Assembly (NCBI GenBank): GCA_036505635.1
Contig: DASXTC010000046.1
Span: 1 to 12,137, forward strand
Length of the DNA stretch: 12,137 nt
Source of the DNA: DASXTC01 sp036505635
Lineage (GTDB): Bacteria; Acidobacteriota; Polarisedimenticolia; JACPZX01; DASXTC01
Direction: 5' to 3'
Shown here: positions 6,860 to 12,137 of the stretch, one piece after another
How positions within the stretch are numbered: the stretch's first letter is position 1
Layout of the letters: each line of letters begins with the position of its first letter
Notes under the pieces: model-generated
The model's database searches: none
What the model saw: the letters and a program-made list of their open reading frames with translations, nothing else
What the model was told of the DNA's origin: nothing
Position numbers and translations under genes: made by a program

Positions 6860-6875
6860 GCGCGAGTACTCGCGC
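6860..6875. repeat. Perfect 16-bp palindrome between the TolC-family and YIP1 genes
   Basis: GCGCGAGTACTCGCGC is fully self-complementary. It begins one base after the TolC-family stop codon and ends 3 nt before the YIP1 ribosome binding site. As RNA it could fold into a 6-bp GC-rich stem with a GUAC loop. It has no T-run, so it is not a typical intrinsic terminator. It could be an RNA processing or stability element that tunes expression within the operon, or a DNA-binding site. The palindrome is seen; the role is inferred. Confidence 0.5.
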
Positions 6876-6878
6876 AAT

Positions 6879-6885
6879 GGAGGAG
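6879..6885 (+). promoter_or_regulatory. Ribosome binding site of the YIP1-family gene
   Basis: GGAGGAG lies 5 nt before ATG 6891. It is the strongest Shine-Dalgarno sequence in the window and contrasts with the missing sites of mtnA, the mutase and dppD. Confidence 0.7.
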
Positions 6886-6890
6886 TCCCG

Positions 6891-7841
6891 ATGAGCGAAC
6901 AGGTTGCCGGTCGGCCGGCCCCCCGCAGCCCCTTCGCCCGCCTGGTCGGCGTGGTCAGCTCTCCAAAGGAGACCTTCGAGGAAATCCTCGGCAGTCCGGG
7001 ATGGATCGCGCCCTTCCTGTGCTACGCGGTGATCTTCCTGACGGCCATCGGAATCTGGTCGATGAAGGCAGACTACGTCACGATCATGACGGACCAGATG
7101 GAGAACTCAGGATTCTTCAAGCTCGTGCCTGAAGCGAATCGCGACGAGGCGCTCAACCGGGCGCTCGAGAGTTTCCGGACGCTGACGCCGGGGCAGATCA
7201 CGGCGGAGACCCTCATCCGCACGGGTGGGTTCCTGCTGCCGTTCTTCCACGGGATAGCCCTCATCTACGCGACGCTCTTCGTCTTCCTGGGAGCGCTCAA
7301 GGACATCAAGCTCGGACGCGCGTGGGTCAACTTCCTGCTTTGCCTGCTGATGCTGGTGGGCTACTTCGTCGTCTATGGCATCGCCAACTTCGCCTTCTCC
7401 GGATCGCCCGAGAGCAGGATCCTCCTGTCGGGGACCGCCACCATCGCGCTCACCGCCGGCTGGATCTGGATGCTGCGCCGGGCCACCGCGGCCGACGTGG
7501 AGCTGAACCGGACGGTGTCGGTCTGCACCTATTCGGCTGTGGTCAACATGATCTGGGCGATCGTCTTCGGCGCGATCTCGATCGGCACGGCGGCGCCGAT
7601 CCAGGTCTACCTCGACAAGATGGTCAAGTCGTACGCCGGTGCCTACATCGCCACCGGGGTGCCCGCGATCCAGGCGCTGCTGGACTCGCTCGACCTCTTC
7701 ACCATCGGGTTTTTCGCCGTCCTGAGCATCGGGTTCCGCGCTCTCACGAAGCTGTCGACGGGCATGACGGTGTCGATCACGTTCCTGCCCTGGGTGATCG
7801 TGGTCCTGGTCAAGATCGCCTGGGCGGCGGTCTTCGGGTAG
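6891..7841 (+). CDS. YIP1-family integral membrane protein
   Basis: The 316-residue protein begins with a short cytosolic segment carrying the V-S-S-P-K-E-T-F-E-E-I stretch (22-32) that marks bacterial YIP1-domain proteins. About six or seven hydrophobic segments follow, near 38-58, 112-135, 146-168, 178-195, 211-233, 266-284 and 293-314. A hydrophilic, partly helical stretch (about 60-108) between the first two segments may be extracytoplasmic. The biochemical function of bacterial YIP1 proteins is not established. This one sits 32 bp after the TolC-family gene and 15 bp before the adaptor, in the middle of an otherwise canonical efflux operon. That suggests an accessory role in assembly, membrane insertion or regulation of the pump. 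It has no ATPase or catalytic motif that I can see. Family confidence is good; the role is unknown. Confidence 0.75.
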   Translation: MSEQVAGRPAPRSPFARLVGVVSSPKETFEEILGSPGWIAPFLCYAVIFLTAIGIWSMKADYVTIMTDQMENSGFFKLVPEANRDEALNRALESFRTLTPGQITAETLIRTGGFLLPFFHGIALIYATLFVFLGALKDIKLGRAWVNFLLCLLMLVGYFVVYGIANFAFSGSPESRILLSGTATIALTAGWIWMLRRATAADVELNRTVSVCTYSAVVNMIWAIVFGAISIGTAAPIQVYLDKMVKSYAGAYIATGVPAIQALLDSLDLFTIGFFAVLSIGFRALTKLSTGMTVSITFLPWVIVVLVKIAWAAVFG

Positions 7842-7856
7842 AGGTCATCGCCGGCC

Positions 7857-9185
7857 ATGAAGAAGGTCCTCGCGTTCTCGGCCGTGGCCGTCGTCCTGGC
7901 GGGCATGATCTTCTTCAGCGTGCGCCAGGCGGTCCGCAAGGGGACCCGGGTCTACGAGGAGGAGGCGAAGACGGTCGCGACCCTCGTCTCCTCCGTGAAG
8001 GCCTCCGGTGAGATCCAGCCGAGGGTGTACGTCAACATCTCCTCGCAGGTGCCCGGACAGATCGTGGAGCTTCGGGTCAAGGAAGGGGACCAGGTCCGCA
8101 AGGGGGACGTCCTCCTGCAGCTCGACCCGGAGCAGTACCGCTCCACGGTGACGAGACTCGAGGCCAACCTCAGGCTCTCGCGGATCAACCTCGACAGGGA
8201 GAGGAACTCGCTCAAGACGCATGAGGCCACGCTGAGCCGTCACGAGGCGCTCGCCAGGAGCGAGATCGTCTCGGCCGAGGCTCTCGACCAGGCCCGGCTG
8301 ATGCGCGACACGAGCCTCATCCAGATCCGGGCCTACGAGGAGCAGATCAGCCAGGCCGAGGCGGACCTCTTCAAGGCGAAGGATGAGCTGGCCAAGACGA
8401 CGATCCGCGCGCCCATCGACGGGCTGGTCACGCGCGTGGCCGCCAAGCTGGGGGAACAGGTCATCATCGGCACGATGAACAATCCGGGCACCGTCATCCT
8501 GGTATTGTCCGACATGAGCGAGATGCTGGCCGAGGTCCGCGTGGACGAGACCGAGGTGAGCGGCGTCAAGGCCGGCCAGAAGGCCGTCGTGACGGTCGAC
8601 GCCGTGGAGGACCACAAGTTCGAGGGAGCCGTCTCCGAGATCGCCCACACGGCCACCAAGGACGGCGATGTGTCGCGCTTCACCGTGAAGATCGCGCTGA
8701 GCGGCGCGGCCTTCACCGCCGCCCTGCGGCCGGGGATGAGCGCGCACGCGGCGATCCAGGTCGCGTCCCGGGACGGGGTGGTGGTCGTCCCGCTGCAGGC
8801 CGTGGTCTCCCGCAAGAGAAAGGAGGTCGAGGAGGCGCTCAAGGCTTCCGCGGCGGCCCCGTCGAAGAAGAAGGAGGAGACCGGCAGTATCGCCGCCGAG
8901 CCCGCGACGGCGGAGGCCGGCGGAGCCCGGACGGCCGAACGGAAGGAGGAGACCCCCTCGGAGAAGGACGAGGTGGACGTCATCTTCGTGGATCGCGGCG
9001 GCAAGGCCGAGATGATACAGGTGAAGACCGGTCTGTCGGACGAGTTCACCGTCGAGCTGATCGGCGCGCCGATCTCCGCGGGCGAGAAGGTGGTAATCGG
9101 GCCCTACCGCACGCTCAAGAAGCTCAAGCCCGCAGCCGCGATCACGAAAGCCGAGAAGGACGAAGATCTCAAGGAAAAGGAGTAA
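7857..9185 (+). CDS. Periplasmic adaptor (membrane fusion) protein, HlyD/MacA-like
   Basis: This protein bridges the inner-membrane transporter and the TolC-family duct. Its 442 residues start with a membrane anchor or uncleaved signal (4-20). The first half of a biotinyl-lipoyl-like domain follows (about 57-92, with S-S-Q-V-P-G-Q-I and V-K-E-G-D-Q-V-R-K-G-D). Next come a coiled-coil hairpin (about 93-180), the second lipoyl half (T-T-I-R-A-P-I-D-G-L, 181-190) and a beta barrel (about 224-300). The membrane-proximal domain starts with V-V-V-V-P-L-Q-A-V (308-316). It is interrupted at about 318-372 by a Lys/Glu/Ala-rich low-complexity insert, and then resumes at V-D-V-I-F-V. The C-terminus is a Lys/Glu-rich tail. 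A GAGGTC site lies 10 nt before the ATG. The following MacB-type ATPase and permease point to a MacA-like rather than an RND partner. Confidence 0.9.
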   Translation: MKKVLAFSAVAVVLAGMIFFSVRQAVRKGTRVYEEEAKTVATLVSSVKASGEIQPRVYVNISSQVPGQIVELRVKEGDQVRKGDVLLQLDPEQYRSTVTRLEANLRLSRINLDRERNSLKTHEATLSRHEALARSEIVSAEALDQARLMRDTSLIQIRAYEEQISQAEADLFKAKDELAKTTIRAPIDGLVTRVAAKLGEQVIIGTMNNPGTVILVLSDMSEMLAEVRVDETEVSGVKAGQKAVVTVDAVEDHKFEGAVSEIAHTATKDGDVSRFTVKIALSGAAFTAALRPGMSAHAAIQVASRDGVVVVPLQAVVSRKRKEVEEALKASAAAPSKKKEETGSIAAEPATAEAGGARTAERKEETPSEKDEVDVIFVDRGGKAEMIQVKTGLSDEFTVELIGAPISAGEKVVIGPYRTLKKLKPAAAITKAEKDEDLKEKE

Positions 9186-9195
9186 CCCGGGGCCG

Positions 9196-9917
<722 letters not shown>

Positions 9918-9918
<1 letters not shown>

Positions 9919-11126
9919 TGTTCGGCGAGAACCTCGCCATCGCCTTCAGGGCCCTGTGGGCCAACAAGATGCGATCGCTCCTGACCACGCTGGGAGTGGT
10001 GATCGGGGTGGCGGCCGTGATCGCAGTGGTCTCGATCGTCCAGGGCTTCTTTTTCGCCGTCAACAACCTCTTCAAGGACCTCGGGTCCGGCTGGGTCCGG
10101 GTCATGGCCGAAAGACCGGAGAGGCCGGGCTGGGAAGGCAAGCTGATCCCACCCCTGAGGAGGGCCGACGCCGACTACCTGCTGGAGCACGCCTCGCTGG
10201 TGCAGGACGTGGCCCCCGCCATGTTCGGCGGGCTCCAGATCAAGAACGGGGAGCGGATCTCCCACACGACGATCCTCGGAACCGTGCCCGGCTACATGGA
10301 CGTGGTCAACTTCTACGTGGACCGCGGGCGCTTCTTCACATGGATTGACGACAAGGCGCACCGCAAGGTCTGCGTCATCGGCGCCAAGGTGATCGAGAAG
10401 CTGGAGATCGAGGAGCCGATCGTCGGCCGCGAGATCCAGCTCGGCCCCGACAGCTTCACCATCGTCGGCGTGATGGAGGCGCGCGGCCAGCTCATCGGGT
10501 TGAGCCTCGACGACTACATCTTCCTGCCCTACGAAACGGCCAGGAACATCTTCGGCGAGGAGCAGACCAACAACACCATCTGGGAGGTGGCGGTCTCGGA
10601 CCCCGACAAGATGGAGCTGGCCAAGACGCAGATCATCGACGCGATGCGGCGCCGGAGGCGGCTCAAAGCCGATGACCCGGACGACTTCATCCTTCTGTCC
10701 CAGGAGCAGATCACGTCGGTGCTGGGTTCGATCTCGGGCTACGCCACCGGAGTGGCGGCGGGGATCGCGGGCGTGGCGCTCTTCGTCGGCGGGATCGGGA
10801 TCATGAACATCATGCTCGTCAGCGTCGCCGAGCGGACTCGGGAGATCGGGATCCGCATGGCCGTCGGCGCGCGCTCGAAGCACGTGCGGCTCCAGTTCCT
10901 CGCCGAAGCCCTCGTCCTCAGCACGTCGGGGGGGCTGATCGGGATCGGCGTGGGCATCCTCGTCTCGTGGCTGATGGCGGGCGGGCTGGGCTGGCCGGTG
11001 CTGATCTCCTCGCCGTCGATCCTCGTCTCGGTCCTCTTCTCAGCGGCGGTCGGAGTCTTCTTCGGTTACTACCCGGCGAGCAAGGCCGCCGCTCTCGATC
11101 CGATCGAGGCGCTCAGGTACGAGTAA
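9918..11126 (+). CDS. ABC transporter permease, MacB/FtsX family
   Basis: This inner-membrane permease couples ATP hydrolysis to a large periplasmic domain that works with the adaptor. Its 402 residues show the four-segment MacB layout. TM1 is at about 21-45 after a conserved N-terminal A-N-K-M-R-S-L-L-T-T-L-G-V-V-I-G-V stretch. A periplasmic MacB-type domain spans about 50-270. TM2 is at about 275-302, TM3 at 330-354 and TM4 at 366-388. The cytosolic R-T-R-E-I-G-I-R-M-A-V-G-A motif (307-319) and the closing Y-P-A-S-K-A-A-A-L-D-P-I-E-A-L-R-Y-E (385-402) are family hallmarks. It overlaps the ATPase stop by one base (TGATG), so translation is probably coupled. It is the last gene of the efflux run. 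Cargo could be drugs, lipids or peptides; the sequence does not decide. Confidence 0.93.
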
Positions 11127-11171
11127 GCCGGGGCGCGCGCGACGCGACTCGAGCCACACCCGGGCACACTC

Positions 11172-12125
11172 CTACGACGCGGTCTCCGCTCCGGGCACCC
11201 CCGCCCCCTCGATCTCCCGGCTCGCCGCCTCCCCGGCGCTCGAAAGCGTGATGACGATCACCGCGACCACGATGACGAGGGCGGCGATGAGCGTCCGTGC
11301 GGTGAGCGGCTCCGCGCCGAAGGCCCACCCGAGGAAGAGGGCGACCACCGGGTTGACGTACGCGTAGGTGGAGACCCTGGCCGCCGTCGTCACCTTCAGG
11401 AGCCAGATGTAGGCGGTGAAGGCGACGACCGATCCGAGGAGACTCAGATAGGCAATTGAAAGCGCCGAGCGGAGCGAGACGCCGGCGGGATCGAACCTCC
11501 GCCCCTCCCCCGTGAGGAAACCCGCGACGATGAGAAGCGCGCCGCCCGCGAGAAGCTGCATCGCGGCGGCCACCCGGGGCGAGTCGGGGTGCGGGGCCGT
11601 GCGGGAGTAAAGGGATCCAGCGGCCCAGCAGGCCGACGTGACGAGAAGGAGCAGAGCGCTCGCCGGCGAGACTCCGCCCTCGCGCAGCCGCTCCGGCTGC
11701 ACGAGAAGGGCGATGCCGCCCACTCCGAGGAGCAGGCCCACGATCATCGTGCGCCCAGGCCGCTTCCCGCCGTGCGCGATCCAGTCGAGGAGCGCCATCC
11801 AGATCGGGATCGTCGCGATGATGAGCGCGACGAGCCCCGAAGGCACATGCTGCTCCGACCACGTGACGCCGCCGTTCCCCGCGAGGAAGAGGAGAGCGCC
11901 GATGAATATCGCGGACGGCCAGTGGCCCCGCCTGGGAGGCTTCGCTCCGGTCAGTCGAGCCCAGAGATAGAGGATGGCGCCCGCGCTGAGAAACCGGATC
12001 CCCGCCATGAAGAAGGGCGGCACCGTCTCGATCGCGAAGCGGATGACGAGGAAGGTCGAGCCCCAGATGAAGTAGATCGAGGCGAAGGCCGCGAGCAGGC
12101 GGGAAACGGAGGGGTGATCTCTCAC
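11172..12125 (-). CDS. yedA: EamA/DMT-family exporter, YedA-like
   Basis: This inner-membrane transporter of the drug/metabolite superfamily is thought to export small metabolites or drugs. Its 317 residues contain about ten hydrophobic segments in two EamA repeats (about 8-145 and 155-296). YedA-like marks are W-G-S-T-F-L-V-I-R-F (21-30), M-A-G-I-R-F-L-S-A-G (40-49), G-N-G-G-V-T-W-S-E (83-91), V-P-S-G-L-V-A (94-100) and the W-I-A-H-G-G-K-R-P region (115-123). The second repeat has Y-V-N-P-V-V-A-L-F-L-G-W (256-267). The start used is GTG at 12125, chosen because it gives the family's usual N-terminus. The frame remains open to the window edge with no stop, so an upstream start is possible, and no ribosome binding site is seen in the 12 remaining bases. 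It converges on the permease gene with 45 bp between stops. The link to the efflux operon is only positional. Confidence 0.88.
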   Translation of the reverse strand: MRDHPSVSRLLAAFASIYFIWGSTFLVIRFAIETVPPFFMAGIRFLSAGAILYLWARLTGAKPPRRGHWPSAIFIGALLFLAGNGGVTWSEQHVPSGLVALIIATIPIWMALLDWIAHGGKRPGRTMIVGLLLGVGGIALLVQPERLREGGVSPASALLLLVTSACWAAGSLYSRTAPHPDSPRVAAAMQLLAGGALLIVAGFLTGEGRRFDPAGVSLRSALSIAYLSLLGSVVAFTAYIWLLKVTTAARVSTYAYVNPVVALFLGWAFGAEPLTARTLIAALVIVVAVIVITLSSAGEAASREIEGAGVPGAETAS

Positions 12126-12137
12126 GGAATGCGCGCC

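Noticed and set aside
11127..11171. A possible bidirectional terminator between the convergent permease and YedA-like genes
   Set aside because: The gap is GC-rich with only a 5-bp candidate stem and no T-tract on either strand.

Overview
The window is GC-rich (roughly two thirds G+C by eye) and densely coded, and it comes from a Gram-negative bacterium: it carries a TolC-type outer-membrane factor and a periplasmic adaptor. Codon use and gene mix would fit an Acidobacteriota- or Myxococcota-like soil or sediment organism, but nothing here fixes the phylum. Nine intact or near-intact protein genes and one truncated gene tail fill almost everything. I see no tRNA, rRNA, CRISPR array, insertion sequence or integrase.

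Region 1 (1-1264). The window opens inside the last 56 codons of an HNH-endonuclease-like gene on the + strand (stop at 172). It has no start codon in the window and is easily missed. It converges on mtnA (- strand), a methionine-salvage isomerase with its catalytic Cys and Asp intact.

Region 2 (1240-4938). mtnA is divergent from a methylmalonyl-CoA mutase large subunit across only 25 bp, where -10-like boxes face both ways and neither gene has a ribosome binding site. The mutase is the catalytic chain only, without a B12 domain, and it keeps the Tyr and Arg that mark methylmalonyl-CoA specificity. Downstream lie the paired ATPases of a dipeptide/oligopeptide importer (DppD/DppF type). Both have a four-cysteine C-terminal motif, and neither has a permease or binding protein nearby.

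Region 3 (4939-11126). After a 195-bp gap with a possible promoter comes a tight five-gene run: TolC-family outer-membrane protein, YIP1-family membrane protein, HlyD/MacA-like periplasmic adaptor, MacB/LolD-type ATPase and MacB-type permease. Together these form a complete tripartite ABC efflux system, with the YIP1 protein as an unexplained extra member. A perfect 16-bp palindrome sits between the first two genes. Both the TolC and adaptor proteins carry unusual low-complexity insertions.

Region 4 (11127-12137). A convergent EamA/YedA-type drug/metabolite exporter on the - strand closes the window; its start is a GTG 12 bases from the edge.

The efflux operon is the most coherent multi-gene unit. 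The items most worth a second look are the YIP1 member, the insertions, the palindrome and the compact divergent leaderless-looking promoters. No clearly new defence or mobile system is visible.
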